Assembly (NCBI GenBank): GCA_964465145.1
Contig: CAYXJR010000062.1
Coordinates: 1-26,083 of the forward strand
Direction: 5' to 3'
Length of the DNA stretch: 26,083 nucleotides
Source: JAUVKA01 sp964465145
Lineage (GTDB): Bacteria; Bacteroidota; Bacteroidia; Bacteroidales; UBA12481
The position numbers were made by a program, and so were the translations under genes. The notes below the pieces were generated by a model. It made no database searches. It was not told where the DNA came from and saw only the letters and a list, made by a program, of their open reading frames with translations. This document shows positions 1 to 7,721 of the stretch, one piece after another; position 1 is the first letter of the stretch, and every line of letters begins with the position of its first letter.

Positions 1-220
1 TCAACCAATCAACTAATCTACAAATCTACAAATCTACAAATCCACAAATCCACCAATCCACCAATCCACCAATCTACCAATCTACCAATCTACAAATCTA
101 CAAATCTACAAATCCACCAATCCACCAATCAACCAATCAACCAATCAACTAATCTACAAATCTACAAATCCACCAATCCACCAATCCACCAATCAACCAA
201 TCAACTAATCTACCAAAACC
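1..220. repeat. Octamer tandem-repeat array, G-free on + strand
   Basis: Twenty-six consecutive 8-bp units fill 6-213, preceded by a partial unit at 1-5, so the array probably continues to the left of the window. Units follow the pattern (C/A/T)AATC(T/C/A)AC, for example CAATCCAC, AAATCTAC, CAATCAAC and TAATCTAC. Variants recur in blocks, which suggests larger segments were duplicated. The + strand has no G in its first 222 bases. The array ends seven bases before the rpe start codon and contains neither a TAnnTTTG element nor a ribosome binding site. Transcribed as part of an rpe message it would be an unstructured A/C/U leader. Confidence 0.95.
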
Positions 221-874
221 ATGTCCCACCTCGTTGCCCCATCCCTTCTTGCCGCTGATTTTGGCAATCTTCAGCTGGATATTGAAATGGTTAATAACAG
301 CCTGGCCGACTGGTTTCATGTTGATGTTATGGATGGGGTTTTTGTGCCGAATTTATCTGTTGGCACACCGGTGATTAAGGTTATAAAACGATATGCAAAA
401 AAACCGATGGATGTTCACCTGATGATTATTGATCCAGGGAGGTACATTTCCCATTTTAAAGATCTGGGGGCCGACATCCTGACTGTTCATTATGAGGCAT
501 GTACTCATCTGCACGGGACGATTCAACAGATTAAAGAACAGGGTATGAAAGCAGGAGTTAGTCTCAATCCACATACACCCGTAAAACTGCTGGAGGAGGT
601 ACTCTCTGATCTTGACCTGGTACTTATCATGTCAGTGAATCCGGGATTCGGAGGGCAAAGTTTCATTCCCGGTACACTGGAAAAGATCAGAAAGCTCGAC
701 GAGTTAAAAAAGAAACACCGGCTAAATTTTGAAATCGAAGTGGATGGTGGAGTCACCCTTGACAATGCCGAAAGTCTGGTCAGGGCCGGAGTAACTGTTC
801 TGGTTGCGGGGAACACAGTATTCTCCTCTGACGATCCTGTTGGGACTATAAAGAAGTTGAAGGAACTAAAATAA
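221..874 (+). CDS. rpe: Ribulose-phosphate 3-epimerase
   Basis: A cytoplasmic enzyme of the pentose phosphate pathway that interconverts ribulose 5-phosphate and xylulose 5-phosphate. The 217-residue length is normal for this TIM-barrel family. Visible motifs are APSLLAADF (6-14), HVDVMDG (33-39, with metal ligand H33 and catalytic D35), HLM (66-68, metal ligand H66), the flexible loop MSVNPGFGGQ (138-147), EVDGG (174-178, second catalytic D176) and the phosphate-binding stretch AGNT (197-200). The ATG at 221 is chosen because an in-frame TAA lies at 206-208 and no other start intervenes. No promoter is visible in the repeat array directly upstream, so transcription probably begins beyond the left edge. 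The transaldolase at 14657-15307 works in the same pathway but is not adjacent. Confidence 0.97.
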   Translation: MSHLVAPSLLAADFGNLQLDIEMVNNSLADWFHVDVMDGVFVPNLSVGTPVIKVIKRYAKKPMDVHLMIIDPGRYISHFKDLGADILTVHYEACTHLHGTIQQIKEQGMKAGVSLNPHTPVKLLEEVLSDLDLVLIMSVNPGFGGQSFIPGTLEKIRKLDELKKKHRLNFEIEVDGGVTLDNAESLVRAGVTVLVAGNTVFSSDDPVGTIKKLKELK

Positions 875-896
875 TGTGTGCAAAAGCACCGTGTCA

Positions 897-914
897 TCCC
901 TGCGCAGGCAGGGA
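897..914. other. Palindromic hairpin between convergent genes
   Basis: TCCCTGC (897-903), loop GCAG, then GCAGGGA (908-914) form a perfect 7-bp GC-rich stem between the 3' ends of rpe (+) and the sigma-factor gene (-). No T-run follows on either strand, so it is not a classical intrinsic terminator, although it could slow or protect either transcript. The sequence resembles dispersed palindromic repeats found between genes in many genomes; only one copy is seen here. Confidence 0.6.
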
Positions 915-983
915 CCTTATGGCATGCTTGCGGAATAACAGGCGGGGGCCTATTGGCGTCCTTCCAAAGTAACCATAAAGTTC

Positions 984-1847
984 TTATCCAAGATATTTCC
1001 TGAGTATCTTTTTTCTGTTGCTGCTTTTGATAATATTAAGGGCCTTTTCTTTTATCTGCCTAACTCTTTCACGGGTCAATTCAAATTTCTCAGCAATTTC
1101 GTCAAGTGATAGAGGTGTTTTACCATTAAGCCCAAAATAAAGCCTCAGGATATCTGCTTCTCTTTGTTTTAAGCAGCTAAGTACCCTTTCAATTTCTTTA
1201 CAGAGGGAGTCATGAAGCAGTTTATCCTCCGGGTCGGGAGCATCCGGATTGAGAATCTGATCATAAAGAGTCCCATCCTCTTCGTATATCAGAGGAGCAT
1301 CCATTGAAATATGCCGGCTTCCGCTTGCCATTACCCGCTTTATTTCTTCTATATCCAGGCCCATTTCCCGAGCCACCTCTTCACAGGCGGGTGTGCGGCC
1401 CATTTGCTGTTCCATTTTTGACCAGGTGCGGTTGACCTTATTGATTGAACCGATCTTATTAAGGGGCAGGCGTACCATTCGGGATTGCTCAGCTAAAGCC
1501 TGCAAAATGGATTGACGAATCCACCAAACAGCATAAGAAATAAATTTGAACCCCTTGGTTTCATCAAATCGCTGGGCAGCTTTAATAAGGCCCAGATTGC
1601 CTTCATTAATCAGGTCGGAGAGGGTGAGTCCCTGATTCTGATATTGTTTGCTAACCGAGACAACAAAGCGCAGATTGGCTTTTATCATTTTCTCGAGTGC
1701 TTTTTTGTCTCCTTTTCGTATAAGACGAGCTAACTCAACTTCATCATTTGGACTGATCAATTCCTCACGGCCAATCTCCTGCAGATATATATCCAGGGAG
1801 GGAAGATCCCGGTTCGTAACCTGTTTTGTAATTTTGAGCTGCCGCAT
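984..1847 (-). CDS. rpoD: RpoD/SigA-family RNA polymerase sigma factor
   Basis: A sigma-70 factor of 287 residues, the usual size of Bacteroidota primary sigma factors, which lack the long region 1.1 and non-conserved insert of E. coli RpoD. It begins with the characteristic MRQLKITK. In order, it shows region 1.2 (about 15-50), region 2 with ANLRFVVSVSKQYQNQGL and the core-binding and -10-recognising helix FDETKGFKFISYAVWWIRQ (about 94-112), region 3 (LPLNKIGSINK onward), and region 4 with the DNA-binding helix LTRERVRQIKEKA near the end. Region 4.1 (LSCLKQREADILRLYFGL) and the C-terminal tail differ somewhat from the sequences I recall for the main factor, so this could be the primary factor or a close group 2 paralogue. 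The gene is convergent with rpe and divergent from rho. I found no perfect TAnnTTTG directly upstream. Confidence 0.93.
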   Translation of the reverse strand: MRQLKITKQVTNRDLPSLDIYLQEIGREELISPNDEVELARLIRKGDKKALEKMIKANLRFVVSVSKQYQNQGLTLSDLINEGNLGLIKAAQRFDETKGFKFISYAVWWIRQSILQALAEQSRMVRLPLNKIGSINKVNRTWSKMEQQMGRTPACEEVAREMGLDIEEIKRVMASGSRHISMDAPLIYEEDGTLYDQILNPDAPDPEDKLLHDSLCKEIERVLSCLKQREADILRLYFGLNGKTPLSLDEIAEKFELTRERVRQIKEKALNIIKSSNRKKILRKYLG

Positions 1848-1944
1848 AGAGCATTTGAATGGAAGAATGGTAAACTAAAATACGAGATTGGCATTGAATA
1901 AGTTGCAGTTTTTCAGTGGATAAGGGCGAAATATTAGCTTTTTA

Positions 1945-1975
1945 TTTGTAACTGCGGAATTTTTCCTTACTTTTG
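1945..1975 (+). promoter_or_regulatory. Promoter of rho (Bacteroidota -33/-7 type)
   Basis: TTTG at 1945-1948, a 19-nt spacer, then TACTTTTG at 1968-1975, a full match to the Bacteroidota -7 element TAnnTTTG. The start of transcription would lie near 1982, giving rho an untranslated leader of about 115 nt. That leader has no internal ATG and is rich in C over G. Confidence 0.7.
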
Positions 1976-2096
1976 CATCGTTAACTCCTCTTTTAGCAGG
2001 GCTTTTCCCACTCAAATCTTTATTAACTGATTCAAATAGAATACTTCCCCTATTCCTTACGTTAGAACATAACAAAAATTAATTTCACAAACTTAT

Positions 2097-3821
2097 ATGT
2101 ACGACATTTTAGAGCTGAATAAGAAGCTTTTGGCTGACTTGCGAGAGATTGCCAAAGGATTAAAAATAAAAAGGGTAGAATCATACAAAAAGCAAAATCT
2201 TATCTACCAGGTTCTTGATCAACAGGCCATTCTTGCCGCTGAAAGCAAAACTGTCAAAAAACCAGATCGGCCCATCAAGAAGGCCGGCATCAAGCCGATT
2301 GTTTCCGAAAACGCAATGCGCAGGCGCAGAAAACCAAAAGGGCCGGATGGCCCATTATTTTCCACCAAAATCACTGAGCCTGAGGTGGCCCATATAGCAG
2401 AAACTCCCAGGCCCGCAGCAAGTACACCACCAGTGATACCCGCAGCAGATAAAGGCTCCATCAAACCAATATTAAAGAGGGACCAGAGGCCTGAAAGGAC
2501 GGAGGATCCAAACAGGGAAAAACGTGGTCCGTCCAGGCATGAAGCTCAGGAAGAAAGACCTGCTCACAGATCTGAAATGCAAGGGCCTCCACAGGAAAAA
2601 CAAGCTATAAGGGATGACCGCCCTCAGTCCGACAGGGATAAGGGTCTGAAAAGAGATCCACGTCCGGAAAAAAAGCCACAGCCGGAAAAATATTATGAAT
2701 TTGATGGTTTTATTATCAATGCCGGAGTTCTTGAAATCATGCCTGATGGATATGGCTTTCTACGTTCAGCCGATTATAATTACCTGAATTCGCCAGACGA
2801 TATTTATGTTTCTCAATCTCAAATCAAGCTTTTTGGTTTGAAGACCGGGGATACAGTACAAGGGAGTATCCGCCCTCCAAAAGAGGGAGAAAAATACTTC
2901 CCCCTGATAAAGGTGTTGGAGATCAACGGCAGGGATCCTGAGTTTGTTCGTGACAGGGTTCCTTTTGATTACCTCACCCCCTTGTTCCCGAATGAGAAAT
3001 TTGAACTTGCCGGACACAAAAATCCCAGTATTTCTTCCCGGATAGTGGATATGTTTGCTCCTATTGGTAAGGGTCAGCGGGGCCTGATTGTGGCCCAGCC
3101 AAAAACTGGTAAGACAATTCTCCTCAAGGAGATTGCCAATTCCATTGCGGCAAACCATCCGGAAGCTTATCTAATGGTTCTTCTGATTGATGAACGTCCT
3201 GAGGAGGTAACAGATATGGCCAGAGGGGTTAAAGGGGAGGTGATCTCATCTACCTTTGATGAGCCAGCCGAAAAGCATGTTAAGGTGGCCACAATTGTCC
3301 TGGAAAAGGCGAAAAGAATGGTCGAATGCGGGCATGATGTAGTCATCCTGCTGGATTCCATCACCCGTTTGGCCAGGGCCTATAATACTGTTCAGCCTGC
3401 ATCAGGAAAAGTCCTTTCCGGAGGAGTGGATGCCAATGCTTTACACAAGCCAAAACGCTTTTTCGGAGCTGCCCGGAATATCGAGCATGGAGGTTCACTT
3501 ACCATCCTGGCTACAGCCCTCATTGAAACAGGATCGAAAATGGACGAAGTAATCTTTGAAGAATTCAAAGGAACTGGTAATATGGAGTTGCAACTCGACA
3601 GGAAGCTTTCGAATAAAAGGATATTTCCTGCTGTGGATATTGTAGCTTCCAGCACACGCCGTGAAGACCTTCTGCATCCAAAAGATTTCCTGAGCAAGAT
3701 GTGGGTGCTCCGCAATTTCCTCGCAGATATGAACTCTTTGGAGGCCATGGAGTTTATGCGGAATAAACTGGCTAAAACCGAAACAAATGAGGAGTTCTTG
3801 ATATCGATGAATAGTCAGTAG
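2097..3821 (+). CDS. rho: Transcription termination factor Rho with disordered insert
   Basis: A hexameric RNA-dependent ATPase that releases RNA polymerase from transcripts. It has 574 residues against about 420 in E. coli, and the excess lies in an insert at roughly 46-197 rich in R, K, E, P, D and Q and poor in hydrophobic residues. Before it is the N-terminal Rho helical (SAP-like) domain (1-45). After it come the cold-shock RNA-binding domain (about 200-278), with MPDGYGFLR (215-223), and the ATPase domain, with Walker A AQPKTGKT (333-340), LLIDERPEE (362-370) holding the catalytic Glu, Walker B DVVILLDS (414-421) and the Q/R-loop region SGGVDANALHKPKRFFGAAR. Such inserts are common in Bacteroidota Rho, and the one in gut Bacteroides is reported to drive phase separation. 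All catalytic motifs are intact. Confidence 0.98.
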   Translation: MYDILELNKKLLADLREIAKGLKIKRVESYKKQNLIYQVLDQQAILAAESKTVKKPDRPIKKAGIKPIVSENAMRRRRKPKGPDGPLFSTKITEPEVAHIAETPRPAASTPPVIPAADKGSIKPILKRDQRPERTEDPNREKRGPSRHEAQEERPAHRSEMQGPPQEKQAIRDDRPQSDRDKGLKRDPRPEKKPQPEKYYEFDGFIINAGVLEIMPDGYGFLRSADYNYLNSPDDIYVSQSQIKLFGLKTGDTVQGSIRPPKEGEKYFPLIKVLEINGRDPEFVRDRVPFDYLTPLFPNEKFELAGHKNPSISSRIVDMFAPIGKGQRGLIVAQPKTGKTILLKEIANSIAANHPEAYLMVLLIDERPEEVTDMARGVKGEVISSTFDEPAEKHVKVATIVLEKAKRMVECGHDVVILLDSITRLARAYNTVQPASGKVLSGGVDANALHKPKRFFGAARNIEHGGSLTILATALIETGSKMDEVIFEEFKGTGNMELQLDRKLSNKRIFPAVDIVASSTRREDLLHPKDFLSKMWVLRNFLADMNSLEAMEFMRNKLAKTETNEEFLISMNSQ

Positions 3822-3833
3822 GGAGATACTATT

Positions 3834-3861
3834 CAAGATACAAGACTCAAGATACAAGATT
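3834..3861. repeat. 7-bp repeat array, left arm
   Basis: Four tandem 7-bp units, CAAGATA CAAGACT CAAGATA CAAGATT, begin 12 bases after the rho stop codon. The same units in reverse orientation recur at 3966-4007, so the two arrays form imperfect inverted arms around about 104 bases. Confidence 0.9.
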
Positions 3862-3887
3862 TGTAAATCAAGAAATAAAGAAAAAAG

Positions 3888-3927
3888 AATCAAGAAATCA
3901 GAATAGTCTCTAAATCTTGATTTTTTT
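3888..3927 (+). terminator. Possible intrinsic terminator after rho
   Basis: AATCAAGA (3888-3895) pairs with TCTTGATT (3915-3922), leading into seven Ts (3921-3927). The 8-bp stem is AT-rich with a 19-base loop, so it is weak on its own. It lies inside the larger inverted 7-bp repeat arms, which could extend the structure. Confidence 0.4.
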
Positions 3928-3965
3928 GTTTTATTATAAGGTTTTGAACCAGCTCTTTTATATTG

Positions 3966-4007
3966 TATCCTGAGTCTTGTATCTTGTATCTTGTATCTTG
4001 AGTCTTA
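3966..4007. repeat. 7-bp repeat array, right (inverted) arm
   Basis: Six tandem 7-bp units: TATCCTG, AGTCTTG, three of TATCTTG, and AGTCTTA. They are reverse complements of the CAAGATA/CAAGACT/CAGGATA family seen at 3834-3861. The rest of the 308-base rho-nifJ interval holds the hairpin at 3888-3927, a nine-C run at 4012-4020 and AT-rich DNA before nifJ in which I could not identify a full promoter. Confidence 0.9.
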
Positions 4008-4011
4008 TTTG

Positions 4012-4020
4012 CCCCCCCCC
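4012..4020. repeat. Homopolymer run of nine C
   Basis: Nine consecutive C residues lie about 110 bases upstream of the nifJ start in otherwise AT-rich intergenic DNA. Runs of this length are prone to slippage and to sequencing error. It lies outside any reading frame seen here. Confidence 0.9.
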
Positions 4021-4129
4021 GATTTAGACCTCTTCTAAACTAACTTTTATCATGATTTTTTATGACAGTTTGCCTTAACTTAGCGCGACAAAATTGAGGA
4101 TTTTTTAATATATCAAAAGCAATAAAGAG

Positions 4130-7100
4130 ATGTCGAAAAAGAAATATCTAACCTGTGATGGTAACTATGCGGCTGCCCATATAGCTTATATGTTTAGTGA
4201 AGTAGCGGCTATTTACCCCATAACCCCTTCATCTAATATGGCAGAGTATATTGATGAATGGGCCGCCCATAATCGAAAGAATATTTTTGGGGAAAAAGTT
4301 AAAGTCACCGAGATGCAATCGGAAGGAGGAGCTTCAGGTGCTGTTCACGGATCCCTGCAATCAGGTGCATTAACAAGCACTTTTACAGCTTCTCAGGGTT
4401 TGCTTCTTATGATTCCTAATATGTACAAAATGGCTGGGGAACTTCTTCCAGCAGTTTTTCATGTAAGTGCCAGGAGTGTTGCTGCTCATGCACTTTCAAT
4501 ATTTGGGGATCATGGTGATATCTACGCTACCCGTCAAACTGGTTTTGCTATGCTGGCCACAGGGAGTGTACAGCAGATCATGGATCTGGCCGGAGTGGCG
4601 CACCTTGCTGCTATTAAATCCCGAATTCCGTTTGTCCATTTCTTCGATGGCTTCCGTTCATCTCACGAAATTCAGAAGGTTGAATCTCTGGAAATAGATG
4701 ATCTGGCTCCACTTTTGGACTATGCTGCGTTACAGGAATTTCGCAAAAGGGCACTGAACCCTGAACACCCCGTCACCAGAGGTTTAGCTCAGAATCCTGA
4801 TATCTTTTTCCAGGCTAAGGAGGCAATTAATCCTTTTTATGATGCCGTTCCGGATATAGTTGAGGAATATATGCAGGATATTACTAAGCTGACAGGCCGG
4901 GAATATCATCCTTTCACCTACTATGGTGACCCAGAGGCTGAAAATATTATTATCGCAATGGCTTCGGTTACTGAGACCAGCAAAGAGGTTATTGACTACC
5001 TGATTAAAAAGGGTGAGAAAGTTGGGATGATCACATGTCATCTTTACAGGCCTTTTTCTGAAAAATACTTTATGAGGGTTTTTCCGAAGTCAGTTAAAAG
5101 GATTGCCGTTCTTGACCGGACAAAGGAACCGGGTGCAGTGGGTGAACCTTTGTATGAAGATGTTCTTAGCATGTTTTATCGCATGGATATTGCTCCTGAG
5201 ATTGTTGGTGGGCGCTATGGTTTGAGCTCCAAGGACACGACTCCCTCAATGATATTATCAGTTTTTGAAAATCTAAAGATGAATGAGCCAAAAAATGGCT
5301 TTACATTAGGAATCGTGGATGATATATCTTTCAAATCCCTTCCCCTTTTACCAGAAATGGACCTTTCAACTGCGGGCACTATACAGGCTAAATTTTATGG
5401 TTTGGGATCAGACGGAACTGTGGGAGCCAATAAAAACTCCATTAAAATTATCGGTGATTCAACTGATAAGTTCTGCCAGGCTTATTTTGCATACGATTCA
5501 AAGAAATCAGGAGGTTTTACAACCTCTCACCTTCGTTTTGGCGATCATGAAATCCGATCCCCATACCTGGTAAATACCCCTGATTTTGTCGCTTGTCACG
5601 TTCCATCATACCTCGATAAGTATGACATGCTGAAGGGCATTAAGATAAGAGGAACTTTCCTGATTAACTCTATTTGGGACGAGGAAGAAACAAAACAGCG
5701 CCTCCCAAATGCCATGAAAAGGACACTTGCTGAGAAAGAAATCGGATTCTATATTATCAACGCTACCAAGATTGCCGAGGAAATTGGTTTGGGAAACCGC
5801 ACAAATACCATCATGCAATCTGCCTTTTTCAAGATTGCCAATGTGATTCCTTACGACCAGGCAGTAGAACAAATGAAAAAGGCTATTGTGAAGTCCTTCG
5901 GTATGAAAGGTGAAGAAATCGTTAAAATGAATTATTCTGCCGTTTTGCGGGGTGGTGATGTGACTAAGGTGGAAATTCCCGCAGAATGGAAAACTCTTCA
6001 GGTGGAAAATGAAGTAGATATCCGTGATATACCGGATTTCATTAAAAGGGTGGTTGAACCCATCAATAATCAAAATGGAGATGATTTGCCAGTAAGTGCA
6101 TTCTTTGGCCGTGAAGATGGAACTTTCCCCGCCGGAACTGCTGGATATGAGAAAAGGGGAATCGCCGTTAATGTACCCGAGTGGCAAACTGAAGAATGTA
6201 CTCAGTGCAACCAATGTGCCTTTGTTTGCCCCCATGCTGCTATCAGGCCGTTCCTCCTTAGCGAGAATGAGTTGGCTCAAGCTCCTGAAGGAACCAGTGT
6301 CCAGAAAGGACGAGGAGGAATTAAAGAATACAATTTCCGTATCCAGGTCAGTGTTTTGGACTGTACCGGTTGTGGAAATTGTGCACAGGTTTGTCCGTCC
6401 AAAGAAAAGGCACTTATAATGAAGCCTCTCGGGACCCAAATGGAGGAAGTGGACCGGTGGGATTATATGAATAAAAAAGTTGGCTACAAGGAAACTGTCC
6501 TGCCTAAAGAAAAAACGGTCAAGAATTCACAATTTGCTCAACCTCTCTTTGAGTTTTCAGGAGCATGTGCAGGTTGTGGCGAGACTCCATATATTAAGTT
6601 GATTACCCAGCTTTATGGTGACAGGATGATGATTGCTAATGCAACCGGATGTTCTTCCATTTATGGAGGGTCAGCTCCATCAACCCCATATTGTGCTAAT
6701 ATTGACGGCCACGGACCGGCCTGGGCAAATTCTCTGTTTGAGGATAATGCCGAATATGGATATGGTATGGCTGTAGGGGTTCGGCAGATGCGCGATCGGA
6801 TTGAGCGCTTCATGAAAACAGCAATTGAAGAGGTTTCACCGGCTACTAAAGAAGCATTCGAAACCTGGATCAAAACCAGAGAAAGCTCTGAGGAATCTAA
6901 AGAAGCATCAAAAGTTGTGGTTAAAGCCTTGAAATCCGAAAAACATTCAGTTGCCAGGGAAATTCTTCCAATGGAACAGTATCTGGTTAAGAAATCCGTT
7001 TGGATTATTGGAGGTGATGGATGGGCCTATGATATAGGTTATGGTGGCCTGGATCACGTCCTTGCTTCCGGTGAAAATGTTAATGTCCTGGTTTTGGATA

Positions 7101-7654
7101 CCGAGGTTTATTCCAACACGGGAGGACAATCCTCCAAAGCTACTCCGATTGGAGCTGTAGCTAAATTTGCGGCCTCAGGTAAGAAGATTCGAAAGAAAGA
7201 CCTGGGAATGATGGCTATGAGCTATGGTTATGTTTATGTGGCACAGGTATCTATGGGAGGCAGCCAGAGTCAGTTCTTCAAAGCCGTTAAAGAAGCCGAA
7301 AATTATAATGGCCCTTCAATGATCATAGCGTATGCACCATGTATTAACCATGGCCTGCACGCAGGAATGGGCATGACTCAACACGAGATGAAAGCGGCTG
7401 TGGAATCCGGCTATTGGTCAATGTATAGATTTAATCCTCTGTTGGAAGAGGAAGGCAAGAACCCATTTGTACTCGATTCCAAGGAACCCGACTGGACTCT
7501 ATTCAGAAAGTTCCTCATGGGTGAAGTTAGATACTCATCTCTTTTAAAGACATTTCCCGAACATGCTAATGAACTTTTTGAAGCTGCGGAAAAAAGCGCA
7601 AAATGGAGATATAAGAGCTACCAGAGGCTTGCAACAATGGATTTTAATGAATAA
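4130..7654 (+). CDS. nifJ: Pyruvate:ferredoxin (flavodoxin) oxidoreductase, single-chain
   Basis: It oxidatively decarboxylates pyruvate with CoA to acetyl-CoA and CO2 and reduces ferredoxin or flavodoxin; the cofactors are thiamine diphosphate and three 4Fe-4S clusters. At 1174 residues it has the full length of the homodimeric type. Domains in order are the pyrimidine-binding domain with YPITPSS near residue 30, the transketolase-C-like domain, the gamma domain (about 415-630) with GLGSDGTVGANKNSIK, the EKR linker (about 674), and a two-cluster ferredoxin domain with CTQCNQCAFVCP (from 690) and CTGCGNCAQVCP (from 745). The thiamine domain follows, with CAGCGE (813-818, part of the proximal cluster), GDGWAYDIGYGG and NTGGQSSKATP. 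All cluster cysteines I could check are present. The enzyme points to anaerobic or fermentative metabolism. It has its own 5' gap and appears monocistronic, and no terminator lies immediately after it. Confidence 0.98.
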   Translation: MSKKKYLTCDGNYAAAHIAYMFSEVAAIYPITPSSNMAEYIDEWAAHNRKNIFGEKVKVTEMQSEGGASGAVHGSLQSGALTSTFTASQGLLLMIPNMYKMAGELLPAVFHVSARSVAAHALSIFGDHGDIYATRQTGFAMLATGSVQQIMDLAGVAHLAAIKSRIPFVHFFDGFRSSHEIQKVESLEIDDLAPLLDYAALQEFRKRALNPEHPVTRGLAQNPDIFFQAKEAINPFYDAVPDIVEEYMQDITKLTGREYHPFTYYGDPEAENIIIAMASVTETSKEVIDYLIKKGEKVGMITCHLYRPFSEKYFMRVFPKSVKRIAVLDRTKEPGAVGEPLYEDVLSMFYRMDIAPEIVGGRYGLSSKDTTPSMILSVFENLKMNEPKNGFTLGIVDDISFKSLPLLPEMDLSTAGTIQAKFYGLGSDGTVGANKNSIKIIGDSTDKFCQAYFAYDSKKSGGFTTSHLRFGDHEIRSPYLVNTPDFVACHVPSYLDKYDMLKGIKIRGTFLINSIWDEEETKQRLPNAMKRTLAEKEIGFYIINATKIAEEIGLGNRTNTIMQSAFFKIANVIPYDQAVEQMKKAIVKSFGMKGEEIVKMNYSAVLRGGDVTKVEIPAEWKTLQVENEVDIRDIPDFIKRVVEPINNQNGDDLPVSAFFGREDGTFPAGTAGYEKRGIAVNVPEWQTEECTQCNQCAFVCPHAAIRPFLLSENELAQAPEGTSVQKGRGGIKEYNFRIQVSVLDCTGCGNCAQVCPSKEKALIMKPLGTQMEEVDRWDYMNKKVGYKETVLPKEKTVKNSQFAQPLFEFSGACAGCGETPYIKLITQLYGDRMMIANATGCSSIYGGSAPSTPYCANIDGHGPAWANSLFEDNAEYGYGMAVGVRQMRDRIERFMKTAIEEVSPATKEAFETWIKTRESSEESKEASKVVVKALKSEKHSVAREILPMEQYLVKKSVWIIGGDGWAYDIGYGGLDHVLASGENVNVLVLDTEVYSNTGGQSSKATPIGAVAKFAASGKKIRKKDLGMMAMSYGYVYVAQVSMGGSQSQFFKAVKEAENYNGPSMIIAYAPCINHGLHAGMGMTQHEMKAAVESGYWSMYRFNPLLEEEGKNPFVLDSKEPDWTLFRKFLMGEVRYSSLLKTFPEHANELFEAAEKSAKWRYKSYQRLATMDFNE

Positions 7655-7687
7655 AATGTAATTGCGAATATTTTTGTTGAGAAATTA

Positions 7688-7719
7688 TTTGGATAGGAAA
7701 ATATTCTGATGTATATTTG
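7688..7719 (+). promoter_or_regulatory. Strong candidate promoter for a small RNA
   Basis: TTTG at 7688-7691, a 20-nt spacer, then TATATTTG at 7712-7719, a full match to TAnnTTTG. It lies 34 bases after the nifJ stop codon and no gene starts within 250 bases downstream. A transcript starting near 7724-7727 would meet the terminator at 7888-7922. Confidence 0.6.
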
Positions 7720-7721
7720 CT

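Noticed and set aside
1..213. CRISPR-like array.
   Set aside because: The period is 8 bp with no spacers; this is a simple tandem repeat.
1..258. An open frame from the window edge through the octamer array, reading as an eight-residue repeat (STNxxIxx) and ending at TGA 256-258.
   Set aside because: It follows automatically from G-free 8-bp units that spell no stop in that frame. It has no start in the window and runs into rpe in another frame. A tail of an upstream gene cannot be fully excluded without the sequence to the left.
5606..6439. A 277-codon open frame on the strand opposite nifJ.
   Set aside because: It lies fully within the strongly conserved iron-sulphur and gamma-domain part of nifJ and has no recognisable domain; it is a shadow of nifJ codon use.
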